Assembly (NCBI GenBank): GCA_963797475.1
Contig: CAWCPR010000001.1
Location: 2,728,001-2,792,000 of the forward strand
DNA: 64,000 nucleotides
Direction: 5' to 3'
Source of the DNA: CAWCPR01 sp963797475
GTDB taxonomy: Bacteria; Chloroflexota; Anaerolineae; Anaerolineales; UBA4823
A program made the position numbers and the translations under genes. The notes under the pieces were generated by a model. That model did no database searches and was not told where the DNA came from. It worked only from the letters and a program-made list of their open reading frames with translations. Shown here piece after piece: positions 52,023 to 60,903 of this stretch. The number at the start of each line of letters is the position of its first letter. Positions within the stretch are counted from its first letter, which is position 1.

Positions 52023-52906
52023 CGACCACCAGCGAAACCCGGACTTTTGTACAGGCATCCCCCGAAGTGCAGGCGCTGCACCGCCAGATGCTTCGCCGCC
52101 GGCAGCGTGGGCGTCTGCTGACCTACATGGTGGGAATCTTACTCGCGCTGTGGATATTGCTCCCCATCCTGTTCATCGGCTCGATGGCCCTGACCACACC
52201 CGCTCAAGTGCGCGCCTACCCCAAATCGGTGCTGCCATTCATCCCATTCTCGTGGGATACGATGCGCTTCTTCCTCAGCTCGCAAGGCATCATCCCGGGA
52301 GTGATCAACAGTGTGCTGGTTGCCGTCATCACCCTCGTGCTCTCCACGGTCATCGCGGCTCCGGCCGGCTACGCCCTCTCGCGCTACATTTTCCCTGGCC
52401 GCAATTTCTTCCGCCTGGCTATCCTGGCGGTGCGTGCTTTCCCGATCGTGATCCTTGCCATTCCGTTGGCAGTTGTTTTCCTTAGCCTGGGCATGTATGA
52501 CAGCATCTACAGCCTGGCCCTGATGCACACTGCTCTCACCCTGCCCACTACAGTGCTCATTATCGGGAGTGTATTCGCCAGCATCCCCTACGAGCTGGAA
52601 GAGGCTGCCCTGGTTTTTGGCTGCTCGCCGGCCCAGGCCTTCCGCCATGTGGTGCTGCCGCTGGTCCTGCCGGGGATTGCCGCTACGGCCATTTTCACCT
52701 TCGTCATGTCCTGGAACGAAGTCTTCGCCGCCAGCGTGCTCACCATCCAGAACCGCACCCTGCCAGCCCAGGTTCTGAGTGCGTTGAGCCAATCCTCCGA
52801 ACCCTACAGGTTCGCTGGTGGGTTCTTCATGCTCGTTCCCTCATTGATTTTTATATTCATTATCCGGCGCTACCTCTTCAATATGTGGGGACAGGTTTCC
52901 AAGTAA
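52019..52906 (+). CDS. ABC sugar permease, MalG type
   Basis: The product has 295 residues and six TM segments. The EAA loop reads PYELEEAALVFGCSPAQAFRHVVLPLVLPG. ATG 52019 overlaps the previous stop (ATGA). It forms the membrane channel with the SH3b-carrying permease. No insert is present in this partner. Confidence 0.94.
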   Translation: MTTTSETRTFVQASPEVQALHRQMLRRRQRGRLLTYMVGILLALWILLPILFIGSMALTTPAQVRAYPKSVLPFIPFSWDTMRFFLSSQGIIPGVINSVLVAVITLVLSTVIAAPAGYALSRYIFPGRNFFRLAILAVRAFPIVILAIPLAVVFLSLGMYDSIYSLALMHTALTLPTTVLIIGSVFASIPYELEEAALVFGCSPAQAFRHVVLPLVLPGIAATAIFTFVMSWNEVFAASVLTIQNRTLPAQVLSALSQSSEPYRFAGGFFMLVPSLIFIFIIRRYLFNMWGQVSK

Positions 52907-52922
52907 GCAAAGGAATTAGCCC

Positions 52923-54014
52923 ATGGCAGAGATCAAAATTGAAAATGTGACCAAACGCTTCGGCAATTTCGTCGCGGTGGATAACATCGGTTTGACAGTT
53001 CAGGACCAGGAATTTGTGGTGCTGCTGGGTCCCAGTGGCTGCGGCAAAACTACCTTGCTGCGGGCCATTGCCGGGCTGGGGGTGGCCGACGAAGGACGAA
53101 TCAGCATCGGCGGTCGAGATGTGACCTACCTGCCGCCGCGCCAGCGCAACATCTCGATGGTCTTCCAGAGCTATGCCATCTTCCCGCACATGAACGTATT
53201 CGATAACGTGGCTTTTGGGCTAAAGATGAAGAAAATGGATCCCAATGAGATCCGCCAGCGGGTGCACCGGGCGGCTGAGATGCTGCACATTGAAATGATG
53301 CTCGACCGTTATCCAAGCAACATGAGCGGCGGTCAGCGCCAGCGAGTGGCAGTGGCACGCGCCATCGCTATGCAGGCCGAGGTCCTGCTGATGGACGAGC
53401 CGCTCAGCAACCTGGACGCCCTGCTACGCCTCGAGATGCGCGCCGAACTGAAACGCCTGCTGCACGAGCTGAAAGCCACCACGATCTACGTGACCCATGA
53501 CCAGATCGAAGCTCTCAGCATGGGAGACCGTATCGCGGTAATGAAGAGCGGCGTCATCCAGCAGATCGACCACCCCTCTATCGTTTACGACATGCCCTCC
53601 AACCAGTTCGTGGGCGGCTTTATCGGCAACCCGCCCATGAATTTCCTGACCGGCAAAGTGCGCGGCGGGAACGGCCAGCTTCAGGTGCAGATCGGCGATT
53701 TCAGCCTGATCCCGGCTGCGGCGCTCCAACCTCTTCTGGGCCTGTACGATGGCAAACAAGTCACCCTGGGCATCCGGGCGGAGAACATGGAAACCCTCGC
53801 CAGCCCGGCTGAGGATGCCATCCAGGTGCGGGTGCTGGTCGTGGAACCCCTGGGGTCGCAGAACCTGTTAACCGTCAATATCGGCGATGATACGGTCAAG
53901 GTAGCCACCCATCCTACCTTCGACGTCGCCCCAGACACCGATGTCTGGCTGCGCTTCCCGGCAGATAAAATCCGCTGGGTAGACCGCGACAGCGAGCAGG
54001 TGCTGTACGCCTGA
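52923..54014 (+). CDS. ABC sugar-importer ATPase, MalK/UgpC type
   Basis: The product has 363 residues. Walker A GPSGCGKTT at about 36-44, Q-loop VFQSYAIFPHM, signature MSGGQRQRVAVARA near 135, Walker B VLLMDEPLSNLD and the H-loop THDQIEAL are all intact. The C-terminal 120 residues form the TOBE/regulatory region (GIRAENMETL). It powers the sugar importer. It follows the MalG-type gene by 16 bases. Confidence 0.95.
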   Translation: MAEIKIENVTKRFGNFVAVDNIGLTVQDQEFVVLLGPSGCGKTTLLRAIAGLGVADEGRISIGGRDVTYLPPRQRNISMVFQSYAIFPHMNVFDNVAFGLKMKKMDPNEIRQRVHRAAEMLHIEMMLDRYPSNMSGGQRQRVAVARAIAMQAEVLLMDEPLSNLDALLRLEMRAELKRLLHELKATTIYVTHDQIEALSMGDRIAVMKSGVIQQIDHPSIVYDMPSNQFVGGFIGNPPMNFLTGKVRGGNGQLQVQIGDFSLIPAAALQPLLGLYDGKQVTLGIRAENMETLASPAEDAIQVRVLVVEPLGSQNLLTVNIGDDTVKVATHPTFDVAPDTDVWLRFPADKIRWVDRDSEQVLYA

Positions 54015-54061
54015 GACTGCGCGGCCGCCGGGGAGCTTGACTGGCACCCGGGAAATCACCT

Positions 54062-56794
54062 TTGCCCACCAACCTTCATATCATCAACCATACCCACTGG
54101 GATCGGGAATGGTTCCTCACCTCTATCTATACCAGTCGCTGGATCCCGGGCTTGATCGACAGCCTGGAGCAGCGTGCCGCAGCCAATCCGGGGTTCCGCT
54201 TCCTGTTGGACGGCCAGACCTTGGTGGTGGAGGACTTGTTGGCAGTAAAGCCGCAGGCTGCCAGGCAGGTGCAGGCGCTGATCTCAGCGGGCAACCTCAC
54301 CACCGGTCCCTATTACTGCCAACCAGACTGGCAGCTCTCCGCCGGTGAGCTCTTGATCCGTAACCTGCTTTATGGCCAGCAGGATATGCGCCGCCTCGGC
54401 GGCTGGATGCCGCCCGGTGGCTGGATGCAAACCGGTTGGCTGGTGGATGTGTTCGGGCATATCAGCCAGGCGCCGCAGATCCACCGTATGTTTGGCATCC
54501 ACGCGGTGTATATATGGCGTGGTGTGCCCAGGCTGGAACCCTATTTTAACTGGCGGGGTTCGGATGGCAGCCGCCTGCTGACCATTAACCTGTTCGGCGG
54601 CTACCGCAACCTGTACGGCGTCACGCGCGCCCCCGAGGTGGCGGTGAGGCGCTTGCTGGCGGAAGTCGCCAAGCTCAAGCCGTTTTATCCCACCCCTGAC
54701 ATCCCCCTTTTCGACGGCTACGACCTGGAAGACAACCCCGAAGACCCGCTGTCTTTTTACGCGCAATCCGCAGAACTCGATCCGGACCTGACGCTCCTTG
54801 AAGCCACCCCACAGTCCTTCGCCCACTACATTGCCCAACTACATTTGTCCCTGCCCACGCTGGAAGGCGAATTGAACTCCGGTAAATATGGAGCCACATT
54901 CCCAGGGGTTTTCTCCACCCGCACGTATTTAAAAATCATGGCCTACGATTGCCAGCGCCTGCTGTATACACTGGTCGAGCCTCTTGCGGCTCTGGCTTCC
55001 TTGAAAACCGGAGTTCCATATCCTGGCGAGCGGATCGAAAGCTGGGGGCGGAAGCTGCTTCAGAACGCAGTCCACGACTGTATCTGCGGGGTGAGCATCG
55101 ACCAGGTCCATGAGAAGATGGAGGTCAGCTACCGCCAGGTCTTCGACGAGCTGCAGGCAGGTTTGCGCCCACTGCTGGGGAAACTGTTGTGGGATTTCGC
55201 GCCTGGCTTGTACGCCATCAGCAGCGACCCTTTTGAACAAGAAACATGGCAGGTGGTAGGCAGCGCCCTGTTCCAGGCGCATACCCACGGCGTGGGGTTG
55301 TGGCCGGTGATCGCCAGCTTTCCCGTGCAGGCCAGCGACGAGCCGGTGCAGGTCTTCACCTGGCGCAACGCTTATTACGAGGCCCACCTCGGCCCGGACG
55401 GGTTAGTTCACCTGGGGGAAGGCACCCTGGGCAGGCTGCTGGTCTATGCCGAGGACGGCGACGCCTATTCGGAAGAGCTAGGCGAGCGGTTGGGAGTCCT
55501 ACTGCCGCGCTCACAGCCAGTTGTGATCGAGAAAAGCTCCCGGCACTGTGTAGTGGCTTATAACTGCGAATGGAGCGCCTCGGAAAGGATGGTCGCTGCT
55601 GGGGTTCGTATCCACTTCGACCCATCTCCCCTGGTGCGCTGGGAGATCGAGCTGGACTCGCGCGGCGCAGACCTGCGGGTGGAGATGGTCTTCGAGACCG
55701 GCCTGCAAGGAGAAGTGATCGCTGGTATGCCCTTCGATCTGGTGGCCCGGCCCGAGGTCGATACCGATCTCCTGCCTCGCCAGTTGCCCGCAGAGCTGGA
55801 AAACGTGCTGATAGGGCAGCGTGAGCTCGAAGCGGTTAAATCCTTCCCGTTCCACGGCCTGGTCGGCATTTCCAGCCCGAGCGTGTCAGCGGCGGTGCTG
55901 GCAAGGGGCCTGCACGCCTGCTCCGTACAGGCCGGCGTGATCAGTCTCACTCTGCGCCGCACGCTGGAGTGGCTTACCCGCCCCAATTTGCGCAAGCGCG
56001 TTGGCGACGCCGGGCCGTTCTTCTACGTGCCAGATGCACGCTGCGAGCGGCGGGTGCGCCACGAGCTGGCCTACGTGACCGGGCCGCAGTCTATCGATTC
56101 AATCGCCTTTCAACGCCTGGCTGCGGCTTTTTTAAACCCGCCCCTTATCGTCCGTACTCGGGGCGGTGGGGAGAACACGAGCTGGCAAGCCTTGCAAGAA
56201 GACCTGCCTCTAAGCAGTCTACAACTCCAGGATGGCGCCTTGCTGGCCCGTTTCTATAACCCCACCTCCCAAGCCCAGAGCTTATCCCGATCGTATCCTG
56301 AGACCGATGTATGGGGTCAGTCCAAGGCGCAAATCACTGACGTGGCTTCGAAACACATCGCCAGCTTGCTGGTCCAAAACATCGAAAGCTTTGCCTGCGG
56401 AAGTCAGGACAATCCTCCCGCAGAAATCGAGCTGCTCTCAGCGCCAGTCTGGCGGGTAGGAGAAAATCATGGATCTCCAGACCCGGCTGTGCTGGCCCGG
56501 CTGGAGGCACAAATTATCATCTTGAGCGACCAGATAAAAGAGAACAGCGCGGCTATATCACAATGCCAGGGCGCCGAGCGCCTGCGCCAGCAGCACCGCG
56601 GCTTCATCCTCGAGCGGGAGTGCCTGGAACTGCAGCTCTCCCTGCTGCTCAACCAGCGTAAGCTTGAGCAGGGCGGGGTATCGACTGAAGAAAGTCTGTA
56701 CCAGCCAGATGAGGAGATCGCTGCCCTGGGTGCAGCCCTCAACAGCCTGCGCATCCAGCGCCGCATCTTCGATTACGTGGTGCAGGTGTTGTAA
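54062..56794 (+). CDS. glycoside hydrolase family 38 alpha-mannosidase-like enzyme
   Basis: The product has 910 residues. HTHWDREW near residues 10-17 carries the zinc His and Asp of GH38. The nucleophile Asp is expected in WLVDVFGHISQAPQI. The third metal region is in NAVHDCICGVSIDQVHEKM. A beta-rich C-terminal half follows. No signal peptide is present, so it is cytoplasmic and probably cleaves imported mannosides. The start is TTG 54062, the only one just before the conserved N-terminus. It follows the ABC ATPase by 47 bases and belongs to the same LacI-controlled locus. Confidence 0.9.
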   Translation: MPTNLHIINHTHWDREWFLTSIYTSRWIPGLIDSLEQRAAANPGFRFLLDGQTLVVEDLLAVKPQAARQVQALISAGNLTTGPYYCQPDWQLSAGELLIRNLLYGQQDMRRLGGWMPPGGWMQTGWLVDVFGHISQAPQIHRMFGIHAVYIWRGVPRLEPYFNWRGSDGSRLLTINLFGGYRNLYGVTRAPEVAVRRLLAEVAKLKPFYPTPDIPLFDGYDLEDNPEDPLSFYAQSAELDPDLTLLEATPQSFAHYIAQLHLSLPTLEGELNSGKYGATFPGVFSTRTYLKIMAYDCQRLLYTLVEPLAALASLKTGVPYPGERIESWGRKLLQNAVHDCICGVSIDQVHEKMEVSYRQVFDELQAGLRPLLGKLLWDFAPGLYAISSDPFEQETWQVVGSALFQAHTHGVGLWPVIASFPVQASDEPVQVFTWRNAYYEAHLGPDGLVHLGEGTLGRLLVYAEDGDAYSEELGERLGVLLPRSQPVVIEKSSRHCVVAYNCEWSASERMVAAGVRIHFDPSPLVRWEIELDSRGADLRVEMVFETGLQGEVIAGMPFDLVARPEVDTDLLPRQLPAELENVLIGQRELEAVKSFPFHGLVGISSPSVSAAVLARGLHACSVQAGVISLTLRRTLEWLTRPNLRKRVGDAGPFFYVPDARCERRVRHELAYVTGPQSIDSIAFQRLAAAFLNPPLIVRTRGGGENTSWQALQEDLPLSSLQLQDGALLARFYNPTSQAQSLSRSYPETDVWGQSKAQITDVASKHIASLLVQNIESFACGSQDNPPAEIELLSAPVWRVGENHGSPDPAVLARLEAQIIILSDQIKENSAAISQCQGAERLRQQHRGFILERECLELQLSLLLNQRKLEQGGVSTEESLYQPDEEIAALGAALNSLRIQRRIFDYVVQVL

Positions 56795-56830
56795 GGATTG
56801 AGGGGGCACGGAAGAGTAGCGGCACGAAAT

Positions 56831-57443
56831 CTAGCGACAGGCAATAAAGCCCGATATTTCCATATGAAGTTGTTGCACAAGGGATTGGTCTCGAGATACT
56901 TGGTAGACCATGAGAACGGCAGCAGGCTTTCTGGGTTGGATTGTTGTACGCATGGCGCTGAACGGCATCGAATAACAGGCTGTCCCCGTGCTCTAAGCGA
57001 AAGATACGATCGCCAATGCAATATTCGACTTCCCCTTCCAGGCAATGGATAAACTCTTCCCCTGAGTGAGAGATAGGGTCTTCCATATTCCCCACTCCGG
57101 GTTAAATCGTAATCCGGAACGGCTCTAGCTGCTGGTTGAACAGGCCAATCCCCAGGCTTTCCATCACCACACCGTTGCTATGGGAACTTAACCCCTGGTC
57201 TCGTTTAACGAAGACCATCGTCTGCCTGGCTTCTTCCTGAAAGAAATCCGTGATCGGTACGTTCAGCGCGACAGCCAGGCGGTGAAGAGAGGATACTGTG
57301 GGGGAATTTTCACCGCGCTCGATTTGGCTGATGGCATTGATCGATAAACCACAGCGCTCTGCCAATGCGCGCAGAGATAACCCTTGCTGCTCCCTCAGTG
57401 ACCGCAAGCGCAGTCCAACATTCGGTTCGGTAATTTCGGCCAT
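56831..57443 (-). pseudogene. XRE-cupin regulator with nonsense and frameshift lesions
   Basis: The HTH half is intact (VGLRLRSLREQQGLSLRALAERCGLSINAISQIERGENSPTVSSLHRLA). After LEPFRITI a TAA at 57104-57102 interrupts the same frame, and the cupin part continues (EEFIHCLEGEVEYCIGDRIFRLEHGDSLLFDA). Near KACC the frame shifts again; the other frame gives VLMVYQVSRD before a stop at 56831. The divergent gene at 57612 is an intact paralogue. Two independent lesions make a true pseudogene more likely than an error, although a 113-residue HTH-only protein could still be made. Confidence 0.8.
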
Positions 57444-57504
57444 GATCTCTCTGGTTACTTCCTTTGCTTCTAAGGATGCCTCTATTTTTCGATAAATATC
57501 GATC

Positions 57505-57583
57505 TACCAAATAGATATATCAATATACTAAATATTTGGTAATAATGCTTGACTTTTTGAATATTTGTACTAAAATATTGGTA
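57505..57583. promoter_or_regulatory. regulatory region between the two XRE-cupin genes
   Basis: TACCAAATA (57505-57513) and TATTTGGTA (57533-57541) form an inverted repeat. ACTAAATATTTGGTA (57527-57541) is repeated as ACTAAAATATTGGTA (57569-57583) with two changes. TTGACT (57549) and TAAAAT (57571) with a 16-bp spacer form a promoter for the rightward gene, overlapped by the second repeat. Binding by the XRE-cupin protein is likely. Confidence 0.7.
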
Positions 57584-57611
57584 GATAGAAAAGTAAATTA
57601 GGAGTCTGCCA

Positions 57612-58295
57612 ATGTCAAGAAAAGGACCGCCATTTGGGAAGAACAGCGGGCTGCGTTGGCAATATTTGCAGCCACCGGCGAATGATTCTGGAAATGGCGC
57701 AGATGCGGCGATGGATGTCGATGTCGGCGGCAACCTGCGCCAGTTGCGCGAAGGACGCAATCTTACGCTCCGCGCCCTGGCAGAAAAAAGCGGCCTGGCC
57801 ATTAATACACTGAGCTTGATCGAGAACGGAAAGACTTCGCCCAGTGTTAGCACGCTCCAGCAGTTGGCAATGGGACTCAATGTGCCCATCACCGCCTTTT
57901 TTAAAACCGGCGCTCCGAAGAGCAATATCGCCTACATCAAGAGCGACTGCCGGATGCGATCCATCTTTGATCATGGAATCCTGGAAGACCTGGCGGCGGG
58001 GTCGAATATTCAAGCTGTCGAACCGTTTATCGTGACATTGGAACAGGATGCCGGCAGCGGTTCCCAAGATATCGTCCACACGGGTTATGAATTCATCTAT
58101 TGCCTTGAGGGCTGCATTGTGTACACCATCGAAAAGCACACTTATCTCTTAGAACCGGGAGACAGCTTGCTGTTTGAAGCGCATCTCCCGCATCGCTGGC
58201 AAAATCTTTGTCCGACGAAGTCGCGATCCATCCTGGTGCTTTTTCCTACGGACGATCGGGACAATCCGACAGAACGTCATTTTATTCAGGAGTAG
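57612..58295 (+). CDS. XRE-family regulator with cupin sensor domain
   Basis: The product has 227 residues. The HTH at about 37-95 reads VGGNLRQLREGRNLTLRALAEKSGLAINTLSLIENGKTSPSVSTLQQLA. The cupin core at about 155-215 reads YEFIYCLEGCIVYTIEKHTYLLEPGDSLLFEAHLPHRW. Such proteins sense small ligands or metals. It heads a run of genes (triheme protein, NifX domain, DUF364, TrmO) that it may control. The first ATG at 57612 follows a GGAG; a long basic N-terminal tail precedes the HTH. Confidence 0.9.
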   Translation: MSRKGPPFGKNSGLRWQYLQPPANDSGNGADAAMDVDVGGNLRQLREGRNLTLRALAEKSGLAINTLSLIENGKTSPSVSTLQQLAMGLNVPITAFFKTGAPKSNIAYIKSDCRMRSIFDHGILEDLAAGSNIQAVEPFIVTLEQDAGSGSQDIVHTGYEFIYCLEGCIVYTIEKHTYLLEPGDSLLFEAHLPHRWQNLCPTKSRSILVLFPTDDRDNPTERHFIQE

Positions 58296-58318
58296 TCTTG
58301 TCGCTTCAGGAGGTGTTT

Positions 58319-58906
58319 ATGTCTACCTCGCGATTTCTAGAACGCTTGGTGTTGGGTTCGGCATGGATCGGCTTGATGATTGCCGTGTGGGCGATAACAC
58401 CTTCATTGGCTGTGGCGCAGTGCGGTGATTATCCGGCGAATTCTACTTGTTACACCTGCCATGAGCAAACCGATCCGGTCTTTGGAAAAGGCGAATGGCA
58501 TGAGATTCATGCCAGAAAGGATTGTTGCTGGAATTGCCATGGCGGCAATGCCCAGGCTGTGGACAAAGACGTGGCTCACCTGGGCATGACCCTGCAACCG
58601 CTGAAGGATACCTACGCCGACTGTTATGCCTGCCACCCTAGCGATTATGAAGCTAAAGCCGATCGCTTTGGGGCTGCTTTGGGCGTAATCCCGGTCAGCC
58701 AGGCGCCGACGCCGCAGCCCTCGTTTCCATCAGCCTCAGGCAAGGATTTCCGGCTTGTTATTCTGCTAACCCCAGAACCGATCAGCGCGCCGGTAACCCT
58801 CCAGTATCCTGAATTGATTTGCCTGGCCCTGGTATTGGTTGCCATCTTAGCATTTTTACTGTGGAATAAAGCTCATCACCGAAGTCCATTCTTACCTTCA
58901 AAATAA
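58319..58906 (+). CDS. membrane-anchored triheme c-type cytochrome-like protein
   Basis: The product has 195 residues. A signal peptide ends near 34. Three CxxCH heme sites are at 44-48 (CYTCH), 70-74 (CWNCH) and 102-106 (CYACH). A Pro/Ser linker and a C-terminal TM (LICLALVLVAILAFLLW) follow. It probably transfers electrons outside the cytoplasmic membrane. CAGGAGGTG precedes ATG 58319; the earlier ATG at 58208 is inside the regulator gene. The paired Cys at 69 and 70 leaves one extra cysteine. Confidence 0.82.
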   Translation: MSTSRFLERLVLGSAWIGLMIAVWAITPSLAVAQCGDYPANSTCYTCHEQTDPVFGKGEWHEIHARKDCCWNCHGGNAQAVDKDVAHLGMTLQPLKDTYADCYACHPSDYEAKADRFGAALGVIPVSQAPTPQPSFPSASGKDFRLVILLTPEPISAPVTLQYPELICLALVLVAILAFLLWNKAHHRSPFLPSK

Positions 58907-58987
58907 GGGTCTTTTGGAATGGCTGTATTGGAATCCGGCCCCTACTATTGAGAACGTACAAATAATCATTTAATCAAGGAGACAATA

Positions 58988-59386
58988 ATGAAGATTGCTG
59001 CCATTACCGACGATGGAAAAACGATCAGCCAGCATTTTGGGCGAGCGCCCTATTATCTGGTCTTGACTTTTGAAAATGGGCAGATTGTGGGACGTGAGCA
59101 GCGAGACAAGCTGGGTCATTCCCAGTTCGCGAGCCAGCCGCATGAGCAGGAGCTGCCAGGCCAGCCCCATGGGATGGACGCCTCGTCTCACAACAAACAC
59201 CTTCAAATGGCTGAAGCGATTGCTGACTGTGAGGCGCTCCTGTGCGGCGGGATGGGTATGGGGGCATACCAGAGCATGATCGCCTGCGGAATCAAGCCGG
59301 TGGTAACAGAAATTCGAGAGATTGACCTGGCGGTGATCGCTTACGTTGAAGGGAGGATCGTGGACCGGGTGGAACGGCTGCATTGA
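58988..59386 (+). CDS. NifX/NafY-type dinitrogenase iron-molybdenum cofactor domain protein
   Basis: The product has 132 residues. The fold is seen in MKIAAITDDGKTISQHFGRAPYYLVLTFENG and CEALLCGGMGMGAYQSMIACGIKPVVTE. These proteins carry or sense Fe-S/Mo-type clusters. No nitrogenase genes are in the window, so a general metal-cofactor role is more likely. AAGGAGACAATA precedes the ATG. The gene follows the triheme gene by 81 bases. Confidence 0.85.
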   Translation: MKIAAITDDGKTISQHFGRAPYYLVLTFENGQIVGREQRDKLGHSQFASQPHEQELPGQPHGMDASSHNKHLQMAEAIADCEALLCGGMGMGAYQSMIACGIKPVVTEIREIDLAVIAYVEGRIVDRVERLH

Positions 59387-59448
59387 TTTATTCAAGGCTG
59401 AGATATACTTTATCTAAACCTGAAAAAGATCGGACGGAACCGCCAGAG

Positions 59449-59509
59449 AAAGTGTCGGGCGCTTGTGGCGCAACTCGCAATATGATGAAAAGAGATTGAT
59501 CAAAATAGG
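59449..59509 (+). repeat. leader element, copy C
   Basis: AAAGTGTCGGGCGC ... AAAATAGG, the same 61-nt element as copy A at 29612 with five changes by my count. It precedes a methyltransferase remnant and the DUF364 gene. Confidence 0.75.
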
Positions 59510-59532
59510 CTTAAAGATGGATCAAAGGTTGG

Positions 59533-59649
59533 ATGACCGGGCTTTCGGCCACGCTTTTCCATAAAGCCGGGTTGGAGGTCTTTGGCCTGGATGCATCCGA
59601 AGAGATGCTGGAGGTGTGTAAATTGAAAGGGATTGTAAACTTCTGGTGA
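59533..59649 (+). pseudogene. fragment of a SAM-dependent methyltransferase
   Basis: Thirty-eight codons read MTGLSATLFHKAGLEVFGLD, then ASEEMLEVCK, which looks like the SAM-binding GTG-L...VxGLDxSxxML stretch of a class I methyltransferase. The upstream DxGCG motif and the rest of the protein are missing. It is a decayed remnant left between leader copy C and the DUF364 gene. Confidence 0.55.
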
Positions 59650-59688
59650 ATTTGGGGAATTTGGGTCTCGAATATGGGTAGGAAAAAG

Positions 59689-60420
59689 ATGAGTTTTTTG
59701 GATGATTTATTGAACAGTTTGAAAGCAGATGCGCCGGTGCGCTCGATCCTGGTTGGCGCGCACTGGACGGTTGTGTGCAGCCGGCGCTGCGGGATGGCTT
59801 CAACCATCATAAGGGAAAAGCCGCACGGTCACGAGAAAGTACGGGACGTCGGTCGCTTGCACCAGAAGAGCGCCTGCGAGCTGGCCGAATATGCCCGCTC
59901 TGAGAACCTCCTGGAAGCCAGCATCGGCGTGGCAGCCATCAACTCCCTGCTGGATGTCGATGAAGGCCAGGCCGTGGAGGTGAACGCCGGCGATGTGCTG
60001 ATTAGCCACGGCCGGGGGAAGAACGTCGCCCTGGTTGGGCACTTCCCGTTCATCCCGGACCTGCGCCAGGCTGCGAGCCAGTTGTGGGTCATCGAGCAGC
60101 GCCCGGCGGATGGCGAATACTCGGCTCAGGCAGCCGTAGACCTGATCCCCCAGGCAGATGTGGTCGCGCTGACCGGCAGCGCCTTGATCAACCATACCCT
60201 GGATCATTTGCTCGCTCTCTGCCGGCCGGATGCGCTGGTCGTTGTGCTCGGGCCGAGCACGCCCCTTTCCCCGGTCTTATTCGACCACGGCGTATCCCTC
60301 CTGTCTGGCACCTTAGTAACGGACGAGGATGTGGTTCTGGGCGCAGTCGCTCAAGGAGCAACCTTCCAACAGATCCAGGCTGTGCGGCTGCTGACAATTG
60401 CGAGACAAGACATAAAATGA
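59689..60420 (+). CDS. DUF364/DUF4213-type putative heavy-metal chelation protein
   Basis: The product has 243 residues. An N-terminal DUF4213-like part (RSILVGAHWTVVCSRRCGMASTI) is followed by a Rossmann-like C-terminal domain (VALVGHFPFIPDLR; DVVALTGSALINHTLDHLLALC; VLGPSTPLSPVLFDHGVSLLSGT). The family is usually found near metal and radical-SAM cofactor genes, and its function is unproven. TAGGAAAAAG precedes ATG 59689; an ATG at 59674 adds five residues. TrmO follows after 36 bases. Confidence 0.82.
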   Translation: MSFLDDLLNSLKADAPVRSILVGAHWTVVCSRRCGMASTIIREKPHGHEKVRDVGRLHQKSACELAEYARSENLLEASIGVAAINSLLDVDEGQAVEVNAGDVLISHGRGKNVALVGHFPFIPDLRQAASQLWVIEQRPADGEYSAQAAVDLIPQADVVALTGSALINHTLDHLLALCRPDALVVVLGPSTPLSPVLFDHGVSLLSGTLVTDEDVVLGAVAQGATFQQIQAVRLLTIARQDIK

Positions 60421-60456
60421 TCCGCCTCGAAATAAAGTTTTAAGGAGACCCGCTTG

Positions 60457-60903
60457 ATGGATTATTTAATGAGGCCAATCGGCCTCATTCATTCTTCTTT
60501 TCGAGAGAAGGAATTCACGCCCATCCAGCCTTCCCGCTCTCGTACAAAGGGGCAGGTCGAAGTATTTCCGGAATTTGTCGAAGGCCTGCATGACCTGGAG
60601 GGTTTCTCCCACATCATTCTCCTGTACGTCTTCCACCGTTCGGAAGGTTATTCGTTGTGGGTAAAACCTTTCCTCGACAACCAGATGCACGGCTTGTTCG
60701 CCACGCGCTACCCATACCGCCCGAACCCAATCGGCCTTTCCATCGTTAGGCTGATTTCCAAAGCTGGTAACATCTTGGAGATCGAGGCGGTGGATGTCCT
60801 GGATGGAACGCCCCTGCTGGACATCAAACCTTACGTACCCGAATTTGACCGGAAAGATGGGGTCCGTGTAGGCTGGCTTGAAAAGAGTGAAAAACCGGAG
60901 TAA
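60457..60903 (+). CDS. trmO: TrmO/TsaA-family SAM-dependent methyltransferase-like protein
   Basis: The product has 148 residues. Family marks are RPIGLIHSSF, GQVEVFPEFVEGLHDLEGFSHIILLYVFH and ATRYPYRPNPIGLSIVRL, with the C-terminal DVLDGTPLLDIKPYVPEFD. Bacterial TrmO methylates N6-threonylcarbamoyladenosine in tRNA. Short single-domain TsaA proteins in metal-cofactor gene clusters may differ in substrate, so the symbol is provisional. AAGGAG precedes ATG 60457. The next gene starts at its last base (TAATG). Confidence 0.8.
   Translation: MDYLMRPIGLIHSSFREKEFTPIQPSRSRTKGQVEVFPEFVEGLHDLEGFSHIILLYVFHRSEGYSLWVKPFLDNQMHGLFATRYPYRPNPIGLSIVRLISKAGNILEIEAVDVLDGTPLLDIKPYVPEFDRKDGVRVGWLEKSEKPE

Noticed and set aside
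58208..58906. Longer triheme protein starting at 58208
   Set aside because: The extra 37 codons lie inside the XRE-cupin gene, while CAGGAGGTG and a signal peptide support ATG 58319.
58988..59386. Nitrogenase locus
   Set aside because: Only a NifX-type domain is present; no nifHDK, nifB or nifEN was seen.
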